Below, in pieces: positions 17,333 to 26,083 of a DNA stretch of 64,000 bases. The notes under the pieces were generated by a model. It was not told the origin of the DNA. It searched no databases and saw nothing but the letters and a program-made list of their open reading frames with translations. The position numbers were made by a program, and so were the translations under genes. Location: positions 62,001-126,000 of the forward strand of contig NZ_FOCM01000008.1 of NCBI RefSeq assembly GCF_900110115.1, written 5' to 3'. The DNA is from Palleronia pelagia (GTDB lineage: Bacteria; Pseudomonadota; Alphaproteobacteria; Rhodobacterales; Rhodobacteraceae). The first letter of the stretch is position 1. Each line of letters starts with the position of its first letter.

Positions 17333-20109
17333 TGTGGATCGTGGGGCCCATAGGGTTCAACGCGCCCTGGCTGCTGCTGGGGCTGGTGGCGCTGCCGATC
17401 CTGTGGCTGCTGCTGCGCGCGGTGCCGCCCGCGCCGGTGCGCCGGCGGTTCCCGGGGGTCGCGCTGCTGCTGGGCCTGCGCGACGACAAACACCAGGCCG
17501 ACAAGACGCCGTGGTGGCTGCTTCTGCTGCGCGCGCTCGCGGTGGCCGCCCTGATCGTCGGCTTCGCCGGCCCCGTGCTGAACCCCGAGGATCGCAGCGG
17601 CGGCAGTGGCCCGCTTCTGGTGCTGATGGACGGGAGCTGGGCCGACGCGCGCGACTGGCCGCGCCGGGTGGCGCGGGTCGAACGCGCGCTGGACGAGGCC
17701 GGACGCGACAACCGCCCCGTGGCACTGGTCACGCTGACCGACCGGCCCGAGGGCGACCTGCCGTTCCGCGCGGCATCGGACTGGGCGCAGACCCTTCCGG
17801 GGCTCGCGCCGCAACCGTGGCAGGCCGAGGGCGCCGCCGACTGGGCCGCGACACTCGACGGTGCGTTTGACGCCATCTGGCTGTCGGACGGGACCGCGCA
17901 GCCGTGGCGGGGCGACGTTCTGGAGGCGTTGCAGGATCGCGGGGATGTCCGCGTCTTCGAATCGCCGTCCCCGATCTACGGGCTGGCGCCGCCGGCCTTC
18001 GAGGATGGCGCCATCGCCGTCACGGCGCGCCGGGCGGCCACCGGTCGCGGGGCCGAGGTGACGATCACCGCGCGCGGGCTGGATCCCAGCGGGATCGAGC
18101 GCGAGCTGGCGCGCGAACCGCTGGCCTTCGGCCCGGGCGAGGACGAGGCCACCCTGGCGCTGAGCCTGCCGCCCGAGCTGCGCAACCGCGTGACGCAATT
18201 CGCCATCGACGGCGTGCGCTCGGCCGGGGCGGTGGCGCTGACCGATGACAGCCTGAAACGGCGCGAGGTGGCGCTGATCGCCGGGGGCGACGACCGCGAG
18301 GGGCTGCAATTGCTGTCGCCGACCCACTACCTCGAACAGGCGCTGGAGCCGGTGGCCGACCTGGTGGATGGCACCCTGTCGGATATCCTGCTGGCCAATC
18401 CCGACGTGATCGTGCTGGCCGACGTGGCCACCCTGCCGCAGGCGCAGGCCGACGAGATGCGTGACTGGGTCGAGGGCGGCGGGCTGCTGCTGCGGTTCGC
18501 CGGGCCGCGCGTGGCCGGCAGCGACCTGAGCCGCGAAACCGAGGATCCCCTGATGCCGGTGCGCCTGCGCGCGGGCGGGCGCAGCGTCGGCGGCGCCATG
18601 AGCTGGGGCGAGCCCAAATCCCTGCGCCCCTTCGGCGAGGACTCGCCCTTCAACGGGCTCGAGATCCCCGGGGACGTCACCGTGACGGCGCAGGTCGTGG
18701 CCCAGCCCGACCCGGACCTGAGCGAACGCACCATCGCGTCGCTGACCGACGGCACGCCGCTGGTCACCCGCAAGCGGGTGGGCGACGGGCAGGTCGTGCT
18801 GTTCCACGTCACCGCCAATGCCGAGTGGTCGAGCCTGCCTCTGTCCGGGCTGTTCGTCTCGATGCTGGAGCGTCTGGCCGTCAGCACCCGCGCCGCGCGG
18901 CCCGATGCCAGCGCGCTGGAGGGCACGGTCTGGAGCCTGAGCGAAGCGGTCACCGCCTTCGGACAGGTGGACGAGGCGGGCACGATGCCGGGCGTCGCCG
19001 GCGCCGACCTGGCCCGCGGCGTGCCGGGGCCCGCGACGCCGCCCGGCCTTTACGCGGGCGAGGATCGCCGTGTCGCGCTGAACGTCATCGGCCCCGAGAC
19101 CGAACTGGCCGCCGCCAGCTGGCCCGCGAACGTGCCCGTGGAAGGGCTGGCCGTGGCGCAGGAGCGGGACCTGTCGGGCTGGTTGCTGGCCGCCGCGCTG
19201 GGCCTGTTGGCGCTGGACGTCCTGGCCGCGCTGTGGCTGGCCGGACGGCTGGTCGGCCCGCGGGCGAGCGCCGCGGCCGTGGTCCTGGCGCTGTTGCTAC
19301 CCGTGGGCGAGGCGCGCGCGCAAGACGGCACGGCCCCCGAGCGCGAACCGCTGGGGGACTTTGCCATCGAAGCGACCTCCGAAGTCGTGCTGGCCCACGT
19401 GCTGACCGGCAATTCCGACCTGGACGAACTGGCGCGCGCGGGCCTGACGGGTCTGTCGCGCACGCTGTTCGCCCGCACCTCGATCGAGCCGGCGGAGCCC
19501 ATGGGCGTGAACCTCGAGACCGACGAGCTGGCCTTCTTCCCGTTCCTCTACTGGCCGGTGACGGCCGACCAGCCGCAGCCCTCGGACGCGGCCTATGCCA
19601 AGCTGAACACTTACCTGCGGGGCGGCGGGCTGATCCTGTTCGACACGCGCGACGCTAACGTGGCGGGCTTCGGCGCGGCGACGCCGGCGGGCCGCAAGCT
19701 GCAGGAACTGGCCCGGCCGCTGGATATCCCGCCGCTGGAGCCGGTGCCGGACGACCACGTGCTGACGCGCACCTTCTACCTGCTGCAGGATTTCCCGGGC
19801 CGCTACGCCGGGCGCGACATCTGGGTCGAGGCATCGCCGCCCGACGCGCAGGCGGTCGAGGGGATGCCGTTCCGCAACCTAAACGACAACGTGACACCGG
19901 TGGTGATCGGCGGGAACGACTGGGCGGCGGCCTGGGCCATCGACGACAGCGGCCAGCGCCTGTTCCCGGTGGGCCGTGGCTTTGCCGGCGAACGCCAGCG
20001 CGAGATCGCCCTGCGCTTCGGCGTGAACCTGATCATGCACGTGCTGACCGGCAACTATAAATCCGACCAGGTCCACGTGCCCGCGCTGCTGGACCGGCTG
20101 GGTCAGTAG
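17332..20109 (+). CDS. BatA-like membrane protein with C-terminal DUF4159 domain
   Basis: 925 residues. The N-terminus has two membrane helices around residues 12-30 and 62-82 separated by RRRFPGVALLLGL, the BatA/aerotolerance-regulator N-terminal layout. A VWA-like segment LLVLMDGSWADA follows, but the MIDAS is degenerate (DGSWA). A third membrane region lies near residues 620-660, and the last 220 residues are a DUF4159 domain (TDELAFFPFLYWPVTADQ, LRGGGLILFDTRD), a glutamine-amidotransferase-like fold facing the periplasm. It is the third member of the MoxR module. Confidence 0.88.
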   Translation: MWIVGPIGFNAPWLLLGLVALPILWLLLRAVPPAPVRRRFPGVALLLGLRDDKHQADKTPWWLLLLRALAVAALIVGFAGPVLNPEDRSGGSGPLLVLMDGSWADARDWPRRVARVERALDEAGRDNRPVALVTLTDRPEGDLPFRAASDWAQTLPGLAPQPWQAEGAADWAATLDGAFDAIWLSDGTAQPWRGDVLEALQDRGDVRVFESPSPIYGLAPPAFEDGAIAVTARRAATGRGAEVTITARGLDPSGIERELAREPLAFGPGEDEATLALSLPPELRNRVTQFAIDGVRSAGAVALTDDSLKRREVALIAGGDDREGLQLLSPTHYLEQALEPVADLVDGTLSDILLANPDVIVLADVATLPQAQADEMRDWVEGGGLLLRFAGPRVAGSDLSRETEDPLMPVRLRAGGRSVGGAMSWGEPKSLRPFGEDSPFNGLEIPGDVTVTAQVVAQPDPDLSERTIASLTDGTPLVTRKRVGDGQVVLFHVTANAEWSSLPLSGLFVSMLERLAVSTRAARPDASALEGTVWSLSEAVTAFGQVDEAGTMPGVAGADLARGVPGPATPPGLYAGEDRRVALNVIGPETELAAASWPANVPVEGLAVAQERDLSGWLLAAALGLLALDVLAALWLAGRLVGPRASAAAVVLALLLPVGEARAQDGTAPEREPLGDFAIEATSEVVLAHVLTGNSDLDELARAGLTGLSRTLFARTSIEPAEPMGVNLETDELAFFPFLYWPVTADQPQPSDAAYAKLNTYLRGGGLILFDTRDANVAGFGAATPAGRKLQELARPLDIPPLEPVPDDHVLTRTFYLLQDFPGRYAGRDIWVEASPPDAQAVEGMPFRNLNDNVTPVVIGGNDWAAAWAIDDSGQRLFPVGRGFAGERQREIALRFGVNLIMHVLTGNYKSDQVHVPALLDRLGQ

Positions 20110-20114
20110 TCACG

Positions 20115-20167
20115 CCCGGGGGCTGTCTGCCCCCGGACCCCCGAAAGGTATTTTTGGAAAGATGAAG
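20115..20167 (+). repeat. Rhodobacteraceae-type intergenic repeat with hairpin
   Basis: CCGGGGGC (20116-20123) and GCCCCCGG (20129-20136) form an 8-base stem with loop TGTCT, followed by ACCCCCGAAAGG, TATTTTTGG and AAAGATGAAG. Sequences of this pattern recur between genes in many Roseobacter-group genomes. Here it separates the third and fourth genes of the MoxR module and could attenuate transcription between them. Only one copy is in the window. Confidence 0.6.
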
Positions 20168-20178
20168 GGCAGGCGGAA

Positions 20179-22233
20179 TTGAGCGGAGAGATCGTATTCG
20201 ACCCCATGGTGCCCTGGGTGGTGCTGGCGGTGCTGGGCGGGCTGGTCGCGGTGCTGGTGGCCCTGTCGCTGTGGCGCGGGCTGTCGGGCTGGTGGCTGCG
20301 CGGGCTGGCCGGTCTTGCCGTGCTGGCCGCGCTGGCGGGCCCGTCGTTTCAACGCGAGGATCGCCGGCCGCTGAGCGACATCATCGTGGCCGTGGTGGAT
20401 GAAAGCGCGTCGCAGGACTTGTCGGACCGCCCCGACCAGAGAGCCGCGGCGCTGGACCGGATCGAGGCCGAGGTCGCCGCGCTGCCCGATACCGAGCTGC
20501 GCGTGGTGCGGCTGGGCGACGGGCCGGGCGACAGCGGCACGCTGCTCATGACCGCGCTGTCCGAGGCCGTGGCCGAGGAGCCGCGCGCGCGGCTGGCGGG
20601 CGCCATCCTGATCAGCGACGGACGGCTGCACGACATCGACCGCGCGCCGGACCTGCCCGCGCCGCTGCACCTGCTGCTGACGGGGCAGGAGGACGACTGG
20701 GACCGGCGGCTGGCCGTGCTGTCGGCGCCGGCCTTCGCCATCCTCGACGAAGAGGTCCTGCTGCGCCTTCGGGTCGAGAACCAGGGCGCGGTGCCCGCCG
20801 GCGAAGAGGGTCTCGTCCCGCTCGAGATCGCGATCGACGGGGGCGAGCCGGTGGAATTCACCGTGCCCACCGGCGAGGACCTGGAGCTGCCGGTGACGCT
20901 GCCCCATGGCGGGCGCAACGTGATCCAGTTCCGCGTGGCCACCGGGGACGGCGAGCTCACCGACCGCAACAACGAAGCGGTGGTGCAGATCAACGGCGTG
21001 CGTGACCGGCTGCGCGTGCTCTTGGTGTCGGGCGAGCCGCATCCGGGCGAGCGGACCTGGCGCAACCTGCTGAAATCCGACAGCAGCGTGGACCTCGTGC
21101 ATTTCACCATCCTGCGCCCGCCCGAGAAGCAGGACGGCGTGCCGGTGGACGAGCTGTCGCTGATCGCCTTCCCGACCCGCGAGCTGTTCCTGGACAAGGT
21201 GGACGAGTTCGACCTGATCATCTTCGACCGCTACCAGCGGCGCGGGATCCTGCCCGCGCTCTACCTCGACAACATCCGCCGCTATGTCGAGGACGGGGGC
21301 GCCGTGCTGATCGCGGCGGGGCCGGACTTCGCCACCGCCGCGTCGCTCTATCGTTCGCCGCTGGGCGAGATCCTGCCCGCCGCGCCGACCTCGCGCGTGA
21401 TCGAGGAGCCGTTCCTGCCCGAACTGACCGAGCTGGGCCGCCGTCACCCGGTGACCCAGGGCCTGACCGGCGGCGGGGCCGAGCCCGAATGGGGCCGCTG
21501 GCTGCGCCAGATCGAGCTGGATCCCACGGGCGGGCAGGTGGCCATGACCGGCATGGATGGCGGGCCGCTCCTGGTGCTCGACCGCGTGGGCGAGGGGCGC
21601 GTGGCGCTTCTGGGTTCGGACCACGCGTGGCTCTGGTCGCGCGGCTTCGACGGCGGCGGCCCCCAGCTGGAGCTGCTGCGGCGGCTGGCGCACTGGATGA
21701 TGAAGGAGCCCGAGCTGGACGAGGAGGCGCTGGACGCCACCGCCGAAGGGCTGTCGATGACGGTGACACGGCGCACCCTGGGCGACAGCGTGGGCGACCT
21801 GGAGGTGACGGCGCCGGACGGGACCGTGACCACCCTGCCCATGGAAGAGGTCGCACCGGGCCGGTTCCAGGCCGATGTCACCGGGCCCGAGATGGGGCTG
21901 TATCGCCTCGCCGAAGGGGACCAGGAGGCGGTGATCGCGCTGGGCCCCTCGGCCCCGCGCGAGTTCGAGCAGACCGTCGCCACCGGCGCCGCGCTCGAAG
22001 AGGCGGTGGCCGCGCGGCGCGGCGGGATCCGCAACATCGCCGAGGGCGTGCCGGACCTGCGCCAGGTGCGCGAGGGGCGGCCGGCGGCCGGGCGCGGCTG
22101 GCTGGGTATCACGCCGCGCGGCGCCTACCTGACCGCCGACGTCACGACGCGGCCGGTCCTTCCGGCCTGGGCCTGGCTGCTGCTGGCCGCGATGCTGAGC
22201 CTCGGGGCCTGGCTGCGCGAGGGACGCCGCTAG
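20179..22233 (+). CDS. VWA/glutamine-amidotransferase-like membrane protein of the MoxR module
   Basis: 684 residues from a TTG start (GGAG-poor, AGGCGG six bases upstream). Two N-terminal helices (about 8-32 and 40-55) precede a VWA-like segment with an intact MIDAS pattern VDESASQDL. The middle (about residues 270-500) resembles a class I glutamine amidotransferase-like domain without an obvious catalytic cysteine (DGGAVLIAAGPDF, MTGMDGGPLLVL). A final helix (WAWLLLAAMLSLGAWL) ends the protein. With the two preceding genes it provides the VWA partners of MoxR. Confidence 0.8.
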   Translation: MSGEIVFDPMVPWVVLAVLGGLVAVLVALSLWRGLSGWWLRGLAGLAVLAALAGPSFQREDRRPLSDIIVAVVDESASQDLSDRPDQRAAALDRIEAEVAALPDTELRVVRLGDGPGDSGTLLMTALSEAVAEEPRARLAGAILISDGRLHDIDRAPDLPAPLHLLLTGQEDDWDRRLAVLSAPAFAILDEEVLLRLRVENQGAVPAGEEGLVPLEIAIDGGEPVEFTVPTGEDLELPVTLPHGGRNVIQFRVATGDGELTDRNNEAVVQINGVRDRLRVLLVSGEPHPGERTWRNLLKSDSSVDLVHFTILRPPEKQDGVPVDELSLIAFPTRELFLDKVDEFDLIIFDRYQRRGILPALYLDNIRRYVEDGGAVLIAAGPDFATAASLYRSPLGEILPAAPTSRVIEEPFLPELTELGRRHPVTQGLTGGGAEPEWGRWLRQIELDPTGGQVAMTGMDGGPLLVLDRVGEGRVALLGSDHAWLWSRGFDGGGPQLELLRRLAHWMMKEPELDEEALDATAEGLSMTVTRRTLGDSVGDLEVTAPDGTVTTLPMEEVAPGRFQADVTGPEMGLYRLAEGDQEAVIALGPSAPREFEQTVATGAALEEAVAARRGGIRNIAEGVPDLRQVREGRPAAGRGWLGITPRGAYLTADVTTRPVLPAWAWLLLAAMLSLGAWLREGRR

Positions 22234-22313
22234 CGCGCCCGGCCCGCATCCCGCGCGCGATCGCCAGAAATCTGCTAGTCTTCCTGTCGGAGCTGGACGG
22301 ACAGGAGAGCAGG

Positions 22314-23063
22314 ATGGATCTGACCGGAACGAGCGCCCTGGTGACGGGCGGCAGCGGCGGGTTGGGCCGCCTTGTGTGCAGCGCGCTGGCGGGCGCGGGG
22401 GCCCGGGTGGCCGTGGGCTATCTCGAGGGTCGCGACCGGGCCGAGAGGGTGTGCGACGACATTGCGGGACAGGGCGGTCGGGCGATCGCCGTGCGGCTGG
22501 ACCAGGGCGACCAGGCCTCGATCGATGACGCTTTGGGAACGGTGGTCGGGTCGTTCGGCGAGCTGGACATCCTGGTTAACAACGCCGCGATGGCGAAGGC
22601 CGTGCCGTTCCCCGATCTCGACGCGCTGTCGACCGAGCTTTGGGACCGCACCATGGCGATCAACCTGCGCGGGCCCTGGTTGGTCTCTCGTGCCGCCGCG
22701 CGGCACCTGAAGGCGTCGGGGCGCGGGCGAATCGTCAACGTGTCGGCCATGGCCGGGATGAGACCCATGGGCGCCAGCATCGCGCAGTCGGTCGGCAAGG
22801 CCGGCGTGATCCAGCTGACCCGCTGCCTTGCCGTGGCGATGGCGCCCGATGTCACCGTGAACTGCGTGGCGCCGGGCCTGATGGAGGGAACCGAGCTGAC
22901 CAAGGGCATACCCGACGCGTTCGTCGACGGTTTCAGGTCGCAATCGGTGCTGGGCCGGACCACGTCGCTGGACGATGTCGCGGCGCAGGTCGTGCAGTTC
23001 TGCCGCGCGGACAGCGTCACCGGCCAGACGCTGGTGGTGGATGGCGGGGTGTTCTTCCACTGA
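22314..23063 (+). CDS. SDR-fold protein lacking the catalytic tyrosine
   Basis: 249 residues with the classical short-chain dehydrogenase fold. The NAD(P) motif TGGSGGLG (residues 11-18), NNAA (89-92), S144 and K162 are all present. The catalytic YxxxK, however, reads Q158-S-V-G-K162: tyrosine is replaced by glutamine. The C-terminal nucleotide end VVDGGVFFH is normal. Without the tyrosine general acid/base, ordinary ketoreductase activity is unlikely; it may bind cofactor or a partner, or use different chemistry. ATG follows AGGAGAGCAGG. Confidence 0.85.
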   Translation: MDLTGTSALVTGGSGGLGRLVCSALAGAGARVAVGYLEGRDRAERVCDDIAGQGGRAIAVRLDQGDQASIDDALGTVVGSFGELDILVNNAAMAKAVPFPDLDALSTELWDRTMAINLRGPWLVSRAAARHLKASGRGRIVNVSAMAGMRPMGASIAQSVGKAGVIQLTRCLAVAMAPDVTVNCVAPGLMEGTELTKGIPDAFVDGFRSQSVLGRTTSLDDVAAQVVQFCRADSVTGQTLVVDGGVFFH

Positions 23064-23084
23064 CGCGACCGCTGCGGGGTCGCG
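23064..23084. terminator. Hairpin between convergent genes
   Basis: CGCGACC (23064-23070) and GGTCGCG (23078-23084) form a 7-base stem directly after the SDR stop and before the stop of the facing gene. No T-run follows on either strand, so termination is only inferred from position. Confidence 0.4.
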
Positions 23085-23090
23085 CCGGGC

Positions 23091-23444
23091 CTAGTCCAGT
23101 GTCATCTCGTGGGTGCTGTCGCCCCAGCCTTCCGTCTTGGTGCGCGCGCGGATGATCAGACGGTCCGTCCCCTCGGGCACGGCGATGCCGGTTTTCGACC
23201 GGGTGAAGGGCTGTTCGGTCACGTGGGGATGGGCCAGCACGCGGGTCGCCAGAACAGTGCCGTCGGGCAGCTCGACCCGCCAGCCGTCGGCGTAATCCTC
23301 CCAGCCCGTGTCGGCGTGGCGCAGGGTGACCGAGACTGTCCAGCCTTCATTACCGGGCTTGGCCTTTGCCCCTTCGATCCGGGCGGGATCTGCGGTGGCG
23401 GCGAGCGGGGCAAGCAGGGCGAGGGCGGCAAGGATTCTTGGCAT
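23091..23444 (-). CDS. Small exported protein of unknown function
   Basis: 117 residues with a signal peptide MPRILAALALLAPLAATA (cleavage before DP). The mature part, with TVSVTLRHADTGWEDYADGWRV and RLIIRARTKTEGWGD, suggests a single beta-sandwich domain in the periplasm. Similar short exported proteins occur in Roseobacter relatives; function unknown. It is convergent with the SDR gene and divergent from glcD. Confidence 0.65.
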   Translation of the reverse strand: MPRILAALALLAPLAATADPARIEGAKAKPGNEGWTVSVTLRHADTGWEDYADGWRVELPDGTVLATRVLAHPHVTEQPFTRSKTGIAVPEGTDRLIIRARTKTEGWGDSTHEMTLD

Positions 23445-23579
23445 GAACCGGAAGATAGCACCCCCCGTGACACGCGACACGGTTCGAAGTGACACAATGA
23501 CGCGAGGGATGCCGCGCGGCCACGTCGCCTTGCGGATCGGGCCGCACCACGCCATCTTAGTGCATCAGGAGGACCCGCC

Positions 23580-25019
23580 ATGGAAATGCCCACACCCGAC
23601 GCCGCCATCGTGTCGCGCAAGGCCCGCATCGTGCGTCGCCTGTTGCAGGTTCTGCCCGAGGACGCCGTCATCCACGAGCCGCACGAGACGCGCGCCTATG
23701 AATGCGACGCGCTGACCGCCTACAAGTGCCCGCCGCTGGCCGCCGTGCTGCCTGCCTCGACCGACGAGGTCGCCGCGGTGCTGCGCGTCTGCCACGAGGA
23801 GGGGATCCCCGTGGTGCCGCGCGGATCCGGCACGTCGCTGGCGGGCGGGGCGTTGCCCACCGCCGATTGCGTGATCCTTGGCGTGGCGCGGCTGAACGAG
23901 GTGATCGAGACCAATTACGACGACCGTTACATCCGCGTGCAGACCGGGCGCACCAATCTCAGCGTCACCGGCGCGGTGGAAGAGGACGGCTGGTTCTATG
24001 CCCCCGACCCGTCATCGCAGCTGGCCTGCGCGATCGCGGGCAATATCGGCATGAACTCGGGCGGGGCGCATTGCCTGAAATACGGGGTGACCACCAACAA
24101 CCTGCTGGGCGTGACCATGGTGCTGATGGACGGCACCGTGACCGAGATCGGCGGCGCGCACCTGGACGCGGCGGGCTATGACCTGCTGGGCGTGATCTGC
24201 GGCAGCGAGGGGCAGCTGGGCGTGGTGACCGAGGCGACCCTGCGCATCCTGCCCAAGCCCGAGGGCGCGCGCCCCGTTCTGATCGGGTTCGATTCGAACG
24301 AGGTCGCGGGCCAGTGCGTCAGCGACATCATCAAGGCGGGCGTGCTGCCCGTGGCGATCGAGTTCATGGACCGGCCCTGCATTCGCGCGACCGAGGCCTT
24401 CGCCGGCGCGGGTTACCCCGATTGCGAGGCGCTGCTCATCGTCGAGGTCGAGGGCTCGGACGCCGAGATCGACAACCAGCTGGGGCTCATCGGCCAGATC
24501 GCGCGCGGCCATGACCCCGTCGAGCTGCGCGAAAGCAAGTCGGGCGAGGAATCGGCGCGCATCTGGCTGGGCCGCAAGTCGGCCTTCGGGGCGATGGGGC
24601 AGATCAACGATTACATCTGCCTCGACGGCACCATCCCGGTCAGCGAGCTTCCCAAGGTCCTGGGCAAGATCCGCGAACTGTCGCAGGGATACGGCCTGGA
24701 CGTGGCAAACGTGTTCCACGCGGGCGACGGCAACATGCACCCGCTGATTCTGTTCGATGCGAACAAGCCGGGCGACCTGGACAAGGCCGAGGCGCTGGGC
24801 GCCGACATCCTGCGCCTGTGCGTTGAGGTGGGCGGCTGCCTGACCGGCGAACATGGCGTGGGCGTGGAAAAGCGCGACCTGATGGAAGCGCAGTTCGCCC
24901 CCGAGGATCTCGAGGCGCAGTTGCGCGTGAAGGACGTGTTCGACCCCGCCTGGCTGCTGAACCCCGCCAAGGTGTTCCCGCTGTCGGTGACCGCGTCGCG
25001 GCGCGTGGCGGCCGAGTAG
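23580..25019 (+). CDS. glcD: Glycolate oxidase subunit GlcD (FAD-linked)
   Basis: 479 residues, the catalytic FAD subunit that oxidises glycolate to glyoxylate. The FAD-binding PP-loop is VVPRGSGTSLAGGALP, the C-terminal conserved blocks are NVFHAGDGNMHPLILFD and GGCLTGEHGVGVEKRD. ATG start follows AGGAGGACCCGCC. Its normal partners glcE and glcF are present but lie 5.2 kb downstream on the same strand, separated by an unrelated cassette. Confidence 0.95.
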   Translation: MEMPTPDAAIVSRKARIVRRLLQVLPEDAVIHEPHETRAYECDALTAYKCPPLAAVLPASTDEVAAVLRVCHEEGIPVVPRGSGTSLAGGALPTADCVILGVARLNEVIETNYDDRYIRVQTGRTNLSVTGAVEEDGWFYAPDPSSQLACAIAGNIGMNSGGAHCLKYGVTTNNLLGVTMVLMDGTVTEIGGAHLDAAGYDLLGVICGSEGQLGVVTEATLRILPKPEGARPVLIGFDSNEVAGQCVSDIIKAGVLPVAIEFMDRPCIRATEAFAGAGYPDCEALLIVEVEGSDAEIDNQLGLIGQIARGHDPVELRESKSGEESARIWLGRKSAFGAMGQINDYICLDGTIPVSELPKVLGKIRELSQGYGLDVANVFHAGDGNMHPLILFDANKPGDLDKAEALGADILRLCVEVGGCLTGEHGVGVEKRDLMEAQFAPEDLEAQLRVKDVFDPAWLLNPAKVFPLSVTASRRVAAE

Positions 25020-25153
25020 GGCTGGGCTCAGAAGCCACGGCCCGGGGTGGTTGTCGGCGCCAGGCGGTGAAACGCGAAGACGCGGCGCATTGATTTTCCC
25101 GCGGGGCTGACCCCATGCTGGGTTGAGCCTGTCCGTTCGTCCGAGGTATGCCC

Positions 25154-26008
25154 ATGTCGCGCTGGTCCGACGAGATCGAGTGGCTGGATCCCACGCGGGA
25201 CTTCGAGCGAATCGTCTTCCTGCTGGGAACCTGCGAGTTCGCCTGGGATATCGAGAAGGCGCTCGAATTCGCGCTGTTCCGGACCTACGCCGTGCCCTCG
25301 ATTTCCGGCCTGCTGTCCCGCACGGGCGCCTTCCGCCGGGACACCCGGAAACGCTACGACGACACCGAGCTTCTGCTGTCGGAAATCAGCGAAAACGGCC
25401 AGCACAGCGCGCGTGGACGGGCGGCGCTGGACCGGATCAACGAGATGCACGGGCACTACCGCATCTCAAACGCCGATATGCTGTACGTGCTGACGACCTT
25501 CGTGGTCGAGCCGCCCAGATGGCTCGACCGCTTCGGGCGCCGGTCGATGACGCCAAAGGAGCGCGAGGCCTGGGCGGCCTATCATCGCGCACTCGGGCGG
25601 CAGATGGGGATCGAGGACATCCCAGAGGATTTCGAAGCGTTCGACACCTACGGCCGCGCCTACGAAAATGCGCAGTTCCGCTACGCCGACAGCAACGCCG
25701 AGATCGGTAAGGCCACCCGGGATCTTCTGCTTTCCTTCTACCTGCCCAGATGGCTGGTGCCGCTGGGGCGTCCGGCGGTCCACGCGATGTGCGATCCGCC
25801 GCTGCGGGCTGCCATGGGCTTCCCAAGCCCGCCGCCGTGGCTTCAGCGGCTGGTCATCGCGGGACTTGGTGCGCGGGCGACGCTTCTGCGCCGGTTGCCC
25901 GGCCGCAGGCGACCGCGCCTCATCACGGCCCGCAAGCGCCCGACCTATCCGGGCGGGTATCGCATTTCCGAGCTCGGGACATTCCCGAAAGGATCAAGGT
26001 CGGATTGA
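25154..26008 (+). CDS. MpaB/DUF2236-family oxygenase
   Basis: 284 residues resembling the oxygenase MpaB/latex-clearing (Lcp) family (DUF2236), heme-dependent enzymes in characterised cases. Typical blocks are an early ALEFALFRTYAVPSISGLL, R-x-T-x-K-R-Y-DDT, then HGHYRISNADMLYVLTTFVVEP and WAAYHRALGRQMGIEDIP. The C-terminus is very basic (LLRRLPGRRRPRLITARKRP). The ATG at 25154 has GAGG seven bases upstream; one at 25148 is in frame. It is the first gene of the segment that separates glcD from glcE and is convergent with the ATP-grasp gene. Substrate unknown. Confidence 0.75.
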   Translation: MSRWSDEIEWLDPTRDFERIVFLLGTCEFAWDIEKALEFALFRTYAVPSISGLLSRTGAFRRDTRKRYDDTELLLSEISENGQHSARGRAALDRINEMHGHYRISNADMLYVLTTFVVEPPRWLDRFGRRSMTPKEREAWAAYHRALGRQMGIEDIPEDFEAFDTYGRAYENAQFRYADSNAEIGKATRDLLLSFYLPRWLVPLGRPAVHAMCDPPLRAAMGFPSPPPWLQRLVIAGLGARATLLRRLPGRRRPRLITARKRPTYPGGYRISELGTFPKGSRSD

Positions 26009-26083
26009 GGGCGGGAGACAGCGACCCGAATCCGACCGAGTGAGGTCGGGGGACGGGACGCCGATCTCACCTTCCGCCCGTGA

